Positions 32,311-45,937 are shown, counted from the stretch's first letter. The stretch is 60,000 nucleotides of DNA from Takakia lepidozioides (GCA_030704615.1 CM060732.1:52187053-52247052), one strand, 5' to 3'. Notes: a model not told the origin generated them from the letters alone. Translations and numbers: made by a program.

Positions 32311-33849
32311 ATGTAAATCTGGAGTTTGAGGGTATGGATAGTTCCACGGAGATGGTCGAGGTGGCGGGGAAGGGGGTGGCCATCTCGTGTGTGTCAAGCG
32401 TGCAGCTCTGAAAGCAGGTGGTGTAAAGGGAGTACTAGCAAGTAAAGCTTCAAGGATGGAAAGCATGTATGATGAGAAAAGACAGAAATAATCTTACATT
32501 TGTTGTAGACTATGAAGCGTGGATTGATGGAACTTTTCTCAGTTTACAAAGGTAAAATTTATTGGAGGTACCTTGGCATAAGTGGAGATAGGATTCACTC
32601 CATTGACAATCTTTTAGGGTGAGACTGCAAAATTTGAAGCAACCTGTCAATCGCCTAACATGCAATTCAAATGCAATTTAAATTAATGTCCCAAGGCTAC
32701 CTGTCTACGAGGTCCCTAGTATTTTTGGCAGGATTTAATATGCAATCCATGGGTGCTCCGTTGCATTGTCAGCCCCACCCCTCCTTCCCAGTGGGGGGAA
32801 ACGTATGAATATGGAAGACCACAGTGCAGGATTGCACAATCCCCCTTTGCCTTCAGCTGTCAAGGTGCAATCTGACCTGTGTTGGAGAAAGTAGAGTAGA
32901 ACAATACTTGGGGCAATCTGATTCTTGAAGTTCGTGGGGCTGTTAACCCCAAGTCACGAACAAATCAGGTTAAAACAGGAGGGAATTTCTACCCCTTCCG
33001 ATACAACACTAGAGCAGTCAAATCCACTATCGTCCATTTTCAGGTCAGTTTGATGTCTTTCTGCCCTCTCTTGTTCTCTTTCTCACTGTGCATGTTGTAG
33101 GATGTTGTTGTTCTCTGTGAATGTTCAAGGAGTACTTTTTGAGGGAAATTCAGTTTTGCCCGCCTCTTGAGGCCAAGACTACCTATTGTACGGGACTTTA
33201 CCAACGAGAACTCTACTCTTTGAGTATTTCATGTGAAGGTGGGCATGACGTGGCTTCAGGGCATAGTTCCTGCTGGAGTTGGTTATCCAGCAGGGTATGA
33301 AGCTCGGCCAGGTGTGGTTAGTGTTACAGCTGATGACAACTGGGTTTGGGGGTGGGTGTTAATCGAAGGGCTGGCATAGGTGTTAGAAATCATGGCATAG
33401 TTTCCAGCGCTGCTACTGCCTTCATCTACTTTGATGCAAGGAGCCATCAGTAATGGGACCAGATATCCTCTAGAAATCCCTTCACACAAGCATCAATCTG
33501 ACGTTTGTCTGTCCTTCATTTGTTCTCAACATGGGTAGCAGTATTCTTAAATCTTTGTGAACTTGTTTCTGTTCTGTCTTTGATTTGTTCCGAATGCCGT
33601 AGCTGCATGCATGAGTACCAAACTAGGTCTCTGTCCAAGTTTGCTGTTGAGTTATTTTGTTATTCAGCTGGGTTTCTCAGATGGAAAATATAGAAACAGA
33701 GCCATTTATGCAAAAGTTTATCCACTGGGTCTTGTGACCAGCAGCTGTGCTAGAGTCACTCACCTGGACTCAAGTGTTTCCTCCTAAGTATTCATTCTAA
33801 TCAGTTGAATCCGTGTGTGTGCTCACTTTAAGTTCTTGCATTTGCTTTC
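32311..33849. other. Intergenic; small LINE fragment
   Basis: No gene is recognised. A segment at 33462-33503 (CAGATATCCTCTAGAAATCC through AAGCATCAATCTG) is almost identical to 52901-52942 inside the LINE fragment of the RPC5 intron, so it is a remnant of the same family in the same orientation. Confidence 0.5.
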
Positions 33850-33859
33850 GAGTCACGCC

Positions 33860-36360
33860 AGCAACTTGTGACACCTCTACGGGTGCTGCCTATTCAGCAA
33901 ATGGAACCCTCTGGGCAGGCACTTCCGTGGGTCATGGGATCTCAGATGGTGTCAGCTTGGTGGTGTCTACCAGCTCAGCATGCAATGCCAACCCTGCGGA
34001 GACAATGCCTCTCAGAGCTCTGAAATTGCTTCACTGGATACTGCGGTTTCATCACCATGTTAAGTTTGTGCCAGATTTAGCTGAGCTCTCGGGCGTGGTT
34101 TTCGAGGGGAATCCTCTAGAAGGCATATGGGTTTTGATAGCGTTGGCCAAACTATGTTTTGAAGGTCAGACTTCTGTCTTGTCCTGTTTGAGCCACTGAC
34201 CTGTTTGACAATCTAGGAGAAGGTCCAAGGGGTATATCATATTCCACTGTTTGTCCGTCGTGACTAATTGTCTTTTCCTTTTGTTCTCTCTGTCTCTGCC
34301 CCTGCCCTGGGGCACTAAGGAGGTCTAACCTCTTTCCCAAGTCGTTTCTTGTTTTATCTTCTATGTCCGTATCCAAAGTGGATTGAGCTAGTTTTGTTTT
34401 TCCCTTTTCTGCAGATACAACACACTTGGGGGAGTGGTACTGCAGAGGGTGTATGTGTGTTTTTTGAGGCTGTGAAGTCACAGTTTGGCAGTACTCTGGC
34501 TTTCCATGGTACTCTTCACCGAGGTAAGTTCAGATTTTTAGGTGTTTGCAAGTTGCTGGTTGATGACAGCGAGTCTTATTAGATCTTGCTGACGTTTTCA
34601 TGTACAACACTAGGATGTCAGAAAATCCCATGTGGAACAATTCACATGGGGACCAGAGCATCAGCTATCAACTAACTCCCTGTAACAGAGATGCCTTCAG
34701 GGATAACTGCATCATCACCTGTCCTTGCCCCTCACTGACAAGGGCTTTGGGTGTCTTCCGAGTCTCTGTCATAGAGTGAGAGGGTGTTGGGCTAGCCTAC
34801 CTCATGAGGCTAGGTTTTTCCCAGTGTGCACCACCAAGGAAGTGGAAATGGAGTATAATTTCTTTGTAACCTTCTGTGGGGTTTTATGATTCTTTCTCTC
34901 TCTGCACAATGCACTCCATTTATGAGTGCACCTCTCTCTCTGTACATCTGTCCCATGGGCTTGGTTCCCCCATGTTATCTCCGATTCATTGAGCATCAAC
35001 ATTGGTGTTGTATGTAGGGCTGTTCAACATGAGCAAGACAGAATCACAACGGAATGGAGCTGTATTCGGGGAGGGTGTCTATCTCTCCACAGATCAGCAG
35101 TAGCTCACAGCCTTCTGCAAAGCTGGAGATGGTTGTGAGCACTCTCTCGTTGGGTCACGGGTACAATATCTACTCGTTTGTGAAGTTGCAAAACGGGAGG
35201 GTGTGTCTTGTGTCAACCAGAATCTTACATCTTTGTCTTCATCAAGTGAATATGTGAATGACAAAAACTCCGTTTCCAGCAGTTGCGGGAAGAAACCAAC
35301 ATCAGTAAAGGGCATGCCACATAGGGGCGGCCGCACAGAATGGCTGAAAATAAGCCATGGTTTTAAGGGTTGTTGCCTCCCCGCTGCCCGTGCCAAACCC
35401 GCCCTCGCTGCCCAGCCCTACTCGACACTTCGGTACTCTACACACGAGGACGCCATAGCAGAGGAGAACTGCGAGGACGCCATACTTGCATTCTTTGGTG
35501 ACTGGACATCTGTCTACATAATGGAACTCATTGCACTACTAGATTTGTCACTCTGATAGCTTACCCAGCACCCAGCTTCTTTCTTCACAAAACATCTTAT
35601 CTGTTGCAGGTGTTTACTGAATTGACAAGAGGAACTGTGGGTTTCCATCCTGATGGGGGAGTTCAGATGAGGTGAACCTAAAAGTAGGATAGAGATGATT
35701 GGAAGAGATGTGGGATGGCCCCTTAGGCAAGCCTGGATTTGTTTCATCAGATGACAAGAGCATGTCAACTTTATAAGGGTAGCTGCTGCTTGTTAGATTG
35801 TGGGGAGGTTTTGTTTCATCATTCTGATTACCCCTGTGCTTCCTGCATAATAGCAACAGTTGGAGAGATTCATTGGCTGTGACAAATCTGGGTCTGTCTA
35901 GTCCTTCACAATCTTCCAATACTTTTGCGGAGGCTAAGGTGTCCGAATCAGGTGTACAGTTTCAAGAGGGAAGTCCCCCTTCTGGGGAAAGGGGTCCAGA
36001 TTTCAGTTTCATAGAGCACAGTTGACTAGTGTGTGCCATAGGATTGTTTCTTAAATGGGGCTTGCCAGTCTTGCTAAGCAGAGTCTTAATGAGCTTTGCA
36101 GAGCCAGGGAAAGTGTGTACAGTTGCACTGTTCCTCCAGTTGACCTGTTTGCACAGTTCCCCCATCCCACGTATTCCAGGCACCAGGCTGGACCACGACG
36201 ATTGTAAGGTCCTGAATGCAATCCATTCTCCTTTCTATCCAGCAGGGGTTTCACTCTGCTCAGGTTTTTGTTGTATTTTCGGCCATGAAATTGGTCGTGT
36301 TGAAGTATATCTTTTATGCCATGAAGCCCTTCAGCTTACCCGTTGGGCAGTTCTATAGGG
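33860..36360 (+). pseudogene. PARP16-like mono-ADP-ribosyltransferase gene, probably broken
   Basis: Exons with good splice sites are about 33860-34164 (helical, RALKLLHWILRFHHH), 34415-34523 (FEAVKSQFGSTLAFHGT), 35018 to about 35210 (SQRNGAVFGEGVYLSTD and SRVQYLLVCEVAKREGV) and from 36264 (VFVVFSAMKLVVLKYIFY). The AFHGT, FGEGVYLS and CEV blocks are the ADP-ribosyltransferase core as in PARP16/PARP6/8, and the last exon fits the final strand (FVV...VKYL.VY) of PARP16, an ER-membrane mono-ADP-ribosyltransferase in animals. Two defects appear: an in-frame TAG at 35101-35103 after STDQQ, and a shortened region between FHGT and LHRGLFN, where the ENFHSI-type helix should be. A missed micro-exon could explain the second but not the first. 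Confidence 0.5.
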
Positions 36361-37554
36361 TGACCAATAGGGGACCAGGAGTGCATTATGCAACCATTTT
36401 CTTTCTTCTGACTTCGCTGTTTCCATGCCACCAGAGCTCTTTTGCGGGGTGCTACCGGGTTTGCTCCCAAGTTTCTCATCAGAGCTTTAACTTCGATGAT
36501 TATGGCAGAGCTAGGTGCCAGACTACAGCGAAGAACCAAACAGAGCTTAGCAGTACCTGATTCACGTTGACGTCCAGACGTTAAATTACCGATTTCACTG
36601 AGCCGCCGGGATAATGGTCCCCACCCAAGATGAGACTTTGGTAGCCTTGAAAGACGTCCTGCACATTATGGAGAAAGTCTGCCTCCAGTGGGCCCAGAAA
36701 CAAACGAAAAATCCAATCGCAGGAATGTCCACGGCCTATTCCAACGGATCTGCACTATGACTCTGTTAACCTTTATGGGAATCCTCTTATGTTCAGAGGG
36801 TCCATCTTTGACCTGGCAAGTTGTGAATTCTGAGGTCCCCATCTTTGCTCGTCTAGATGAGGCTGCCTCCAAGTTGTGTGCCTCAGTCCATTGATGTTTT
36901 TCTAAGATTTCTGCTCAAGACATCTATCACATTGCTAATCTCTTGGATGCTTGGATCTCGAGTTGTACAGGAAGTCACTGGCTTTAGTAGTATGTATGAA
37001 CATCCATGAGAAACAGGATGTGTAAGCGTCATTGCATCAGTTTTTATGGGGTTGGATGTGTCAGCAGGTTGTCTATGTGGGAAGGTGAGTACTTGACAAT
37101 CTTGAGCTGTTAGACCAGGAGCAGAAGTTTCTCAGGCAGCTTGGCTCTTCCAATTTGTAATACGAGTCAGAGACCATGCTTTTGGACAGTTCGTGACATA
37201 GAATTGTCACTAGCTGCTCAATTGCTCAATTGCGTAAAGCAAAGATAAACCTCCCTCAGCCAACATACCCATGCAAAATAATATGCACTTCAGATGCATT
37301 CAGGCCATGATACTTCTGTTTGTGTGTTGCCAACAGAAAAGGAGGCCTGGATGGTTTTCTCCTAAAAGGATTTATGCCACAAAACTCCACAACTCGTCGA
37401 ACAAATTCCTGTATGGGAAGAGAGGAAGAGGGGGTGGAACTTGTGCCAGTTGCAGGTTTTTGATTATGCATCTTACAAATCAAAGAATCATGGTACATTT
37501 ACATGACTTCAATAGCAGAACAATGGCATTGACCCCACATCCCTACCAGTGCTG
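36361..37554. other. Intergenic, convergent gene ends
   Basis: No gene is recognised in either strand. It lies between the 3' ends of the plus-strand PARP16-like gene and the minus-strand receptor kinase. Confidence 0.4.
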
Positions 37555-40293
37555 TCATAGATCTGCTCTAATACTATCAGCAGGGGAAGTGGTGTTGCTG
37601 GACCAGTGCTGGTGCACAGAGATGGGAGAAACAGATTGCAATTTGTGGGCATTGAGACTGTCCAGGTCAGGGGAGGCAGGAAAGTCATCAAGCTCATCGT
37701 TGCCAGGATTGGAAGCTAGACTGGCAATCTGAATCAGCTCAAGCTCATCAAGCACCTCTAGCATTGGCGGGCGTGTATCCTTGTCCATTGACAAACAGCG
37801 AAAAGCCAGTTCAGCAACCCTGTGCACCATACTTCTAACGAGAGGTCTTTTGTCAGTCTCAAGGTGAGGATCAATGATCTCATCCAAGCAGCCACTTGTA
37901 ATCTTGATCAGGGCAAGGCAAGCCAGGTTGACTTCCCGTCGATCTCGGCTGAAGTCCACCACTTTCATTGCCGTAATTATCTCAATAAGAACAACACCAA
38001 AACTGTATACGTCGCTCTTGTCTGAGAGATGAAAATACTGGTGGTACTCAGGGTCTAAGTAGCCCGGTGTGCCTTGAGGACCAGTTGAAATATGAGTGCC
38101 CTCTGTGATTGCTGTTCTTGACAATCCGAAGTCAGCCACTTTTGTGTTGAAGTTGAAGTCCAGCAGAATGTTGCTGGATTTCACATCACGGTGGTAGATA
38201 GGTGGGTTTACAGTGGAATGTAGGTAAGCAAGTGCACGAGCTGTTTCAGTGGCAATGCGTATGCGTGTCTGCCAATCCAAGACTCCTCCCCTCTCGCACT
38301 GCAGGTGCTCGGTGAGTGTTCCATTTGGAACATACTCATAGACCAAAAGGGAGTCCTGTAACTCCAGGCAACAACCTAGGAGCTGCACCAAGTTAGTATG
38401 GTTTACTGCTGAGAGTACATTGACTTCATTCACGACCTGCTCAATTCCTTGATTGCTCCCAGCATTAATTCTCTTGACAGCTACCAGCTGTCCATCTTGC
38501 AGCTTTCCTGCATACACTGTTCCAAATGCACCACCCCCTAACTTCTCATCAGCGGAAAAGCCCTTGGTCGCTTTCTCCAACTCCTTATAAGAAAACAAGG
38601 TAGTTGCTGTAGTCCCTTCCCCAAGTGAGAAAAGGCGAGCCAGTTCTTTCATTTCACGCCGGCAGTGTCTTGCCTGTTTTCGTTTAATGTGACGCCTCAG
38701 TAGCACGGCCAGGCACACGGCTCCCACTAGCAGTGCTCCAGCCGCTACCCCTCCTGTGTCAAAGAGGGACACATTCAAGAGTCCACAAACAAAGAGGTTG
38801 GAGCTGTATCTGAAATGTTGAATCTCAGACTGACACTGCTAAAGTACTGACGTGACATATGGTGCGTGGACATGCAAACCAGTAAAGTTGTGACTTCAAT
38901 AGATAAGTTCAAGCATTATCCAATCACAGGTCCACTCCAGAAAAGGGCAGAGACTAGGATGAAGTGGAAGAGAACCATCTTCCAGGGTATCTGGGTCCTC
39001 ACAAAAATGGGCGGGGATAGACTGGTCCTATATGCAGGGAACAATGGTAGAGGGGAGGCAGAAATATATGTCACAACATGGCTCAAGGTTTGTGTTACAA
39101 AGCAGGTGCTATCCATCTGAGGTACATCTTGCAGGCTTTTAAGTTGTAGAGAAAACTTAGGGGCCGCTTACCTGAGGTCGCCAGCACTCGGGTCACCTTC
39201 TTCTTGTGTTGGGGAGGACATAGTCCTCCAATCAAGGGCGTCTGGCAGGTGCAGTTCGTTGATATAGTGGTATTGCAGTTCGGCAAGACCACTGTGGCTG
39301 AGCAATCATCATAGTTGATTAGTGAACTTGAGACAGTGAATCTCTTTCTACTCAAGCTATGCAAAAGAATTTTAGAGGGGCTACTCTCCCTCTCTCTCTC
39401 CTCTTCCATTCATTAGGGTTTTCATTCACATGAGAAGTTTCTTTCTTTCTCTCGTTCCAAACAAACTCCCGAAAGAAACAGGCAACACCAGATTCCATCA
39501 CCCTGCACGCCCGCTTCATACCTGGGATGCAGCCGTTCAAGTAACCGTCTCCTCGAAAGCCATCATTGCATTGGCAAGTGTGGCCTGGACCGTTGATCGC
39601 CTGGACGCAGGTGGCATTGTGGGAACACGCTGCTGAGGCTGTGCAGTTGCCACTCACTACCCAGTTCAACTCCAACCCATAGGTCACTTGCAACTCGTCT
39701 TCACTTGTTTGCGAATCGACAACCCAACTAGTAAATGTAGTACACTCAAGCTCGGAAAGAATTCCACGAGAATCATTTTTCCCCATGTATATGTCACCTT
39801 CCTTTAACTTGTAGCAGCAGGTGGCAGGTGTACATGACTGGTTGCCCTTCCTGCGCTGAGGAAATGGACATAGCAGAGGGCAGGATTTCGTACTGTTGCA
39901 GGAGTAGAGAACCAGCGTATTATTGGAGGACACCCAGTAGTTATGGAAACCCGTCAAATTGAAGGTTCGAAAGTTTGATTCATTGCACGAGCTGGTTGAA
40001 AGTGGGTCGATTGAGATGGTGTTGGATGTGATATTGAGCACCTCGTAATTCTTCGAATTCAGAGGAAGAAGAAGCGATTCGTTTCTACACTTGAGTCGAA
40101 ATTCTGGTAAGCCGCAGCTGGCGTCCAAACCAAAGGGATATGGTAAAACCGTTGCTCCACACTTCTTGCAGCTAGAGTCGGTAGCTCCATAGGTTCGCAC
40201 AGTTGAGATAACAATTACTATACATAGATATAGAAGGATGCCTGCTCCTCTAATTGAACCAGCTGCAATGTTTCCCGTAGCATGTAGCTTCAT
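37555..40293 (-). CDS. Wall-associated-kinase-like receptor (WAKL14/20 type)
   Basis: Three exons join in frame: 40293-39522, 39297-39172 and 38753-37555, giving 698 residues, near the ~700 of WAKL14-type proteins. There is a signal peptide (ILLYLCIVIVIS), then a GUB_WAK galacturonan-binding domain (CKKCGATVLPYPFGLDASCG) with several N-glycosylation sites. Next come a WAK-associated Cys region (LLCPFP...CCYKLKEGD) and an EGF-like unit (CSHNATCVQ...GHTCQCNDGFRGDGYLNGC). One membrane span (GALLVGAVCLAVLL) is followed by a Ser/Thr kinase with Gly loop GGGAFGTVYAG, VAVKRI, HRDVKSSNILLD, DFGLSR and TPGYLDPEY. It is an RD kinase, so likely catalytic. It would sit in the plasma membrane and sense wall pectin. 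The stop is at 37555-37557. It looks intact. Confidence 0.92.
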
Positions 40294-42240
40294 TGTAGCT
40301 AAGTTGCCCTACTTGCAGCCTTCTCTGCTAATATCCTGGTCTGCTATTTCACCATAATCTCAGCCTCTAGTGGCGATATCTAGTTCCACCTTGTAACCTT
40401 GCACAGCGAAAATTCAAAGCAATTTCACATAGTCCACAGTTTGCTGCAGACACCTGAAAATCTTGACCTCAGGGTCCTCTGACCTTTCCAGCAGAGCTCC
40501 ACCACATCGCATGAACTACGTCTTGACATGGGTGTCTTAGTCTCCTTGCGCAATGCGGTTGGTTTCTTTTGCCAAACTTCATCATACTCAATCCAGCTAA
40601 GTTACGGCTGAAACCTGTTACCATTCCTATATTGCGCTCTCTCAGCTCACTGCTCGAAAGCCGACTACCATACTGCTCCTCTCGAAACAACTGCTCGGAT
40701 TCCACCTTCAAAAGGCTCATGTCGACTATCCTACTCATTGCCGGCTCGTCCTCTCATAGGACTCGCCCGAAGACAAAAAAACCCGTGGATCTCCACCAAT
40801 CCAGTGGTTTCTTCCTCCACCCGAGTCAACTGTGCAACCCAACCCAATGAAGGCAACACCACATATACAGAAAACGCTCACAAGACATGCAAGTATCTAG
40901 ACTCGGAGAGGGAGAAGACACAGAGAAACAAAACTTGGAACGATCCTCCACCTAGCATAACATTGACCATGCAGCACCGAATGCCTTCAGCGAGTTCATG
41001 TCATCCACCCTTACAGTCTACTAACTTACTTCTGAGCTAGAGAACTTGTCCTGTTGCCTGTTCGGCTCTGCAAAATAACTGGAGTAGTAACAGCTTCAAG
41101 TACTGTACCTCAGAGGTCAACATAGCCGAGAAATGGTACTGTACTCGTCTCGGCAGGAACGTTGAGAGCAGCAATAAATGAAGCACGCGCGAATCTCTGC
41201 CCTCAATGCTCCACCCCGCCTTGGGTGCTCTGCCACCTGAGCATCGACTACTTGGACCACTTAGCTCTCTCCCTGTCTGCACCCCTCATCAACGATCATC
41301 TTCAACACTTCTGACATCCCCACCTCAGCAGCTGCAGCCTGCAAGAGGACCCACGGCTACCTGAGGAAGCTTTACCGGGTGCAGTAAAGTGTGGCGACAT
41401 AGAAGTTATTTATGCCAAGTTGGCTGCTTTCTTGTACTTGCGTGCTCTTCTCTGAGCGGACCCCGTCGTGTTTGTCCTACCAATAAAGATGCTTCAATGC
41501 ATGACATTACCTGTATGGAGGTTCTGTTGCAATACCTTTTAATCAACCTTTCAGACATTGCATGAACACAGAAAAATTGAGTAGAACTACCTCTATAAAG
41601 ATACCTACTTTGAAGAGTTTGAATCAAAGTTGAACAGCTCTTATAAGTAATAACAAGGATTCCTGGCATCGCTTAGTGGTGTGGTTGCTTTCTCAAGGGA
41701 AGAGAGGCCCATTGTTGTGTGGTCAAAGGTAAAACTGGGAGGCAGTGGGATGCATTGGAAGCACATGATTCAGCTTGTGAAGCTTGTATACCACAATCTA
41801 AATTGTGAGCAAATATGACTAGTGATCATGGAATAGCATTTCGATTAGACATGAATTTAAAGTGTTTTGGGCCTGAGGACATGTCCTTAATGCTGCCAAT
41901 GCAGCCAAACTTTGCAGCCCTTGAAGGCTTTGACTCAAAAGACATAATATCCAAAAGATATGGAGTTTATCATATACTGAACCAATCCAGTAGTCATGTT
42001 TAATGACTTCAATTTGCAGGGCTTCACATATGTGTGCGAGAGAGAGAGTGTTTTCGGTAGCCTTGCGGCTCTAGAGGTACATGTTTGGACATCCCATTAT
42101 AAAGGGAAGACCAGGCGAAAGAATGAATGAAGAGGAACATATCTAGATAACTGATGATAGTCATGGAGTAAGTCAGACAAGCAAGGGGACAATTTATGAT
42201 TGAGGATTGCCATTTGAGCATGAGGTCATTCTTTTTGTGA
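40294..42240. other. Intergenic; no gene seen
   Basis: Upstream of the WAKL gene and downstream of PNC. ORFs on both strands are short and unrecognisable. An AG-rich tract occurs near 42040. Confidence 0.4.
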
Positions 42241-45163
42241 CTACCTGCTAGTAGCCCTGGATGCCAAGGCCACTGCTGCCAAATTGACTGGAGCAGTAAC
42301 CTTTGGAGGGAGTTTCACTTGCTGCAGCTTGCTCTTCCCTGCGAGCACCCATCGTCGGAGCGCCAACATGACTGCCCATGTAAATTGTGATGTCTTCTCT
42401 TTGATCATAAGCATCAACGCTGCTCCTAGCACCGTCTTCAGAATCTGGGCCTGAAGTCCTTTATAAAATCCCCAGATACCTTCTTCCCTCCAAATTTGGT
42501 GAATTGTGTCAAACAGTTTCTTGGGAGGCTTCACTGGACCACCTGGTCCAGCATTCATTTGTTGCTCCTTGTTTTCATCAGACTCCGCAGCTTGGAGCAT
42601 CACTTTGGTCCTGCCAAGAGCACACATAAAGCACTGTCAACCAGCTCCTACCTTCCTAATCAGTAGCTGGAGCTAATATCCACTATAGAAGATATCATGC
42701 CGTGGCTTAATAGTAGCAAGTTGACTTGCAACCACATGTACATCATAGCCCTCTCTGGTGGCATCCTGTCTAGCAAATTTCCCTGGCCCACAATCCCCCT
42801 GCAGATTCCTAAAAGATAAACCATCCTCTGGATCATATTGCAAAGGATTCATCAAGTATGACCAGGCTGACAACATAGGCCAAGTAGGCAGAAAGTAGGG
42901 GAGGTTTGTGTGACATAGAGGTGGCAAGTAACTGAGTGACGAGGTTTCCTCTAATGGGAAGCTAAACTATGTTGAATGGGAGATGACTTTCGAAACTGAA
43001 CTTATATTGCGGCTGCTATAATATGGGCTCTAGTGTATCATTCTGTACTAAGCAAAATTAAAGGCCATGGTTGGGTAACCCTTCCTCCAACTATGTCATT
43101 CCCACCAACAAAGATACTGGAACCAAAGTAAGAACTTACCTAATGGCAGGGTATGTCACAATGGTGGCACAAGTCTTGGAGAGGGCCCCCAGTAAGAAAG
43201 CTTGGAAGGCTGATAGCACAATTGGGGAGGCAGGTAACAAATTATCTCCACTCACCAACGTCCCACCAGCTTTAGACCGAAGCAGGCGCTCTTTCAATTG
43301 TTCAAACACCGTGTACTGCAGCCACCCAAAAGCTCATTGGTTTCTGGCATGGAAGCAAGGATGTGGTTTAAAGAAAGAGAAAAGACGCCGAACAATGTCA
43401 GAGAACATAAGAGCCTCTTCTCCTGGTGGGTATTTGCCCCCTCTCGAGGGTGGGCTCTACTGGTGAGATTAAGAAAAAGAAGAGAGATACAAGGGACAGA
43501 CAGAGATACCTCTTGTCAATCATCTAAGGTGTAAGAACATACACAATATCATGCAGTTGTTGAGAGAGAGGATTGTAGGAGTACTGAAGTAAAGAGCACA
43601 AGCTTGGATAGAGTCTGAGAGGCATAGCAAGAGGAAGAGGAAACAGCCATGACGGAAGCTGGGAAAAGAGCCAAGATAGATAGAGAACAACACAGTATTG
43701 ATATGATCTCAGGCAACGTGAGGTGAGTTTGAAAAACCTGGATGGCAGGATTGGATGTAAGCACAAGGGATGCATCAATGCCAGCATATCCTTCCTTCCA
43801 GCTACCCTCAGTCAGCGTCGCCCATAATCCTTTGGACTTCCCAAATGTGCTGGTCTGCATAAGGCTTGATGCTGTATCGAGGGGCTACAGACATGCAGAG
43901 ATACCCTGAGTTAGAAAGACATAACAAGTGCCTTGTTGATGATTCAGCGAGAGAGAGAGATGAATTAAGTTGACAGCATGTGTGTAACATACAGGGGAGG
44001 ACCCCATTGTCAGCTCATACAGATAAATATCCAGTTTCAAGGATCGGATGGCTCACAATGACATCATTACACATGTAACAACATTGATTCAGGCACCTCC
44101 ATTGGAGCCTCCTTACCCTTACTCCAGGTGCAGTACATGTGGTTGGGGTACGCCAGTCTTGCAGATGCAAGGAAAGGGCAGAGAAAAGAACAAAACAGAA
44201 TTGCTTATTCACGTCCTGTTATTCAGTCTACAACTAGAAACAAATAGCAAAGTGCCAACAAGGCCAGGTGTGCCTGTTTCCTACCTTAAATATCTTGCAA
44301 CAATTCAATCTGCCTCACTCGGACACATACTATAGTCCTGGGAAGCCCTACCTGAGTCAGAACCACTGTGCATGCACCGGCGACTGCACCAACAACAATG
44401 TTAGCCCCCATGCCCATTTGCTTCAGTTTAGCACGCTTCAAATAAAACTGCTTGAAGTAGCTGTAACTGAAAAAATAGATGAACTGGGAGATGACGGATT
44501 GTAAGTTTTTTGTGCCAAGGCCCTGGTATAGAGAAAGGATTTGGCGCTTCTCAATCGCTTCTCGAAAAACATCCAGGAGGGACCTTTCAGCACACAAACC
44601 ACCAAGTTAGGAACTCTGGCCTAACCCAGTGAAAAGACCATGATTTATCCTGGACAAGGCATAGAAAATGTACTGAAAGGTGAGAGCTGCCACCCGCCAA
44701 TTGCTCCTCACCAATCTTAACCAGGTCTTGACTCTTTATAAAGTAAACTTGGGCCTAATTTAAGCCTTCTTAAGGATATCACATACAAAAATGCAAGGGC
44801 GCTTAGGGTTAATAAATAACTGGTTCCATGCACAAGGTCGACCTTCCCAGGATGACAGTATAAGGTGATGCCGAATACCAGTCCGGCGTTTACTGCTGGC
44901 TTGGACTGTGGGCCACACAAGGCCTCTGCAAACATAGTCCCTCTATCCCTCTCACCATGCCTCTTTTCTCTCTTCAAGAAGTTAGCATCAGCATACCCAA
45001 GAGGGCAAAGATAAGAGAACCTGTATTTGCGAGAGGCCCCGCATCGTGCTTCCGCCTGATACTTGGTCTTGCATGTGTCCAACGGATACAAGATTATTGT
45101 GCTCAGAAGGCCACCCACAGCTCCCGATGTCGCCTCCGTCAACGATTCGAAATTCAGCCCCAT
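42241..45163 (-). CDS. PNC1: Peroxisomal adenine nucleotide carrier (PNC1/PNC2 type)
   Basis: Five exons join in frame: 45163-45021, 44583-44352, 43884-43738, 43315-43140 and 42610-42241, giving 355 residues. This is a mitochondrial-carrier-family protein of the plant PNC subfamily, which imports ATP into peroxisomes in exchange for AMP/ADP to activate fatty acids for beta-oxidation. The N-terminus [20 protein letters not shown] and the block [20 protein letters not shown] are close to Arabidopsis PNC1/2. The three repeats carry [19 protein letters not shown] and YPAIRTKVM signatures. [20 protein letters not shown] and MIKEK near the end are diagnostic. A basic/hydrophobic C-terminal tail (about 45 residues) is a little longer than in Arabidopsis. 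The start is the internal ATG at 45163, which gives the family N-terminus. All splice sites are GT-AG. Confidence 0.93.
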
Positions 45164-45937
45164 TCCGTTTGACAGAAGAAGAAGATACAATTCCCCTTGG
45201 TGACGCAGCTGATTCTCAAAAGATTTTTACCGTTGGTTGAGGCGAGGCCAAATGTTACCTGCAGACTGGCCTTCCCTCTGTTAGAAAAATATGCACAGCA
45301 GATAGTTGTCCCTCTGAGTGTGTTTGGTGAGGTGTTTTCTTCTCTCTCAACAATCTATCCTAAAGAAAATGCTTACAGTGAAATACCATTGGATTACACT
45401 CACCTGAATTTCTTGAATCGATCATAATCTGGTATCACGTGACTGGAGTCCAGTCAAAGGTAATGCAATGCTCTTAAGTCTGAAGCAGTCGACACTGAAG
45501 TCTGGTTTCAAGACAGATAAAGTGAACGGGGGTCGCGTCTTCTGTGACAGCCACATAGTGCAGGAGAGTCCAGACTCCACAGTGCTGCACTAACTTTTGA
45601 AGGAAAAAATTCAGTAATCACATCCAGAGAAGAGATGGCACGAGGTCGAAAAATCCAACAGCCAAGTACCCGAGATCTGTAGCTTGCAGAATTGATTTCG
45701 GAATACTTACACAGCACCACAGGAGAAAGCAGCACACAAGGCAGGTCATTTGGCACCTCCACCTGATCAGTCATCCGGTCATCCTGTCAACTATTCGTGC
45801 AGTTAGCGACGAATGTTTTCGGGTTCCGTTCATACGTGTTCTTAAACCCTAACCCTAAACCTAAACCCTGTGCTTAAGATGACAAAGGCTGATCAATGCT
45901 TGTGCGAAGCGCGAACGCTAGAGTTTGATTCTTCGCC
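45164..45937. promoter_or_regulatory. Shared divergent promoter of PNC and RPC5
   Basis: Both coding regions start at its edges and are transcribed outward. Short plus-strand ORFs here (for example 45197-45427) have no recognisable content. A telo-box cluster lies near the RPC5 side. Confidence 0.6.
45844..45869 (+). promoter_or_regulatory. Telo-box cluster upstream of RPC5
   Basis: AAACCCTAA (45844-45852) is followed at once by CCCTAAACC and TAAACCCT, ending about 70 bases before the RPC5 ATG. Telo-boxes (AAACCCTAA) are established elements in promoters of plant translation and ribosome-biogenesis genes and bind TRB-type Myb proteins. This suits a Pol III subunit gene. Confidence 0.65.

Noticed and set aside
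37271-37732. Plus-strand ORF of 153 codons
   Set aside because: Overlaps the 3' end of the receptor kinase antisense and has no recognisable features.
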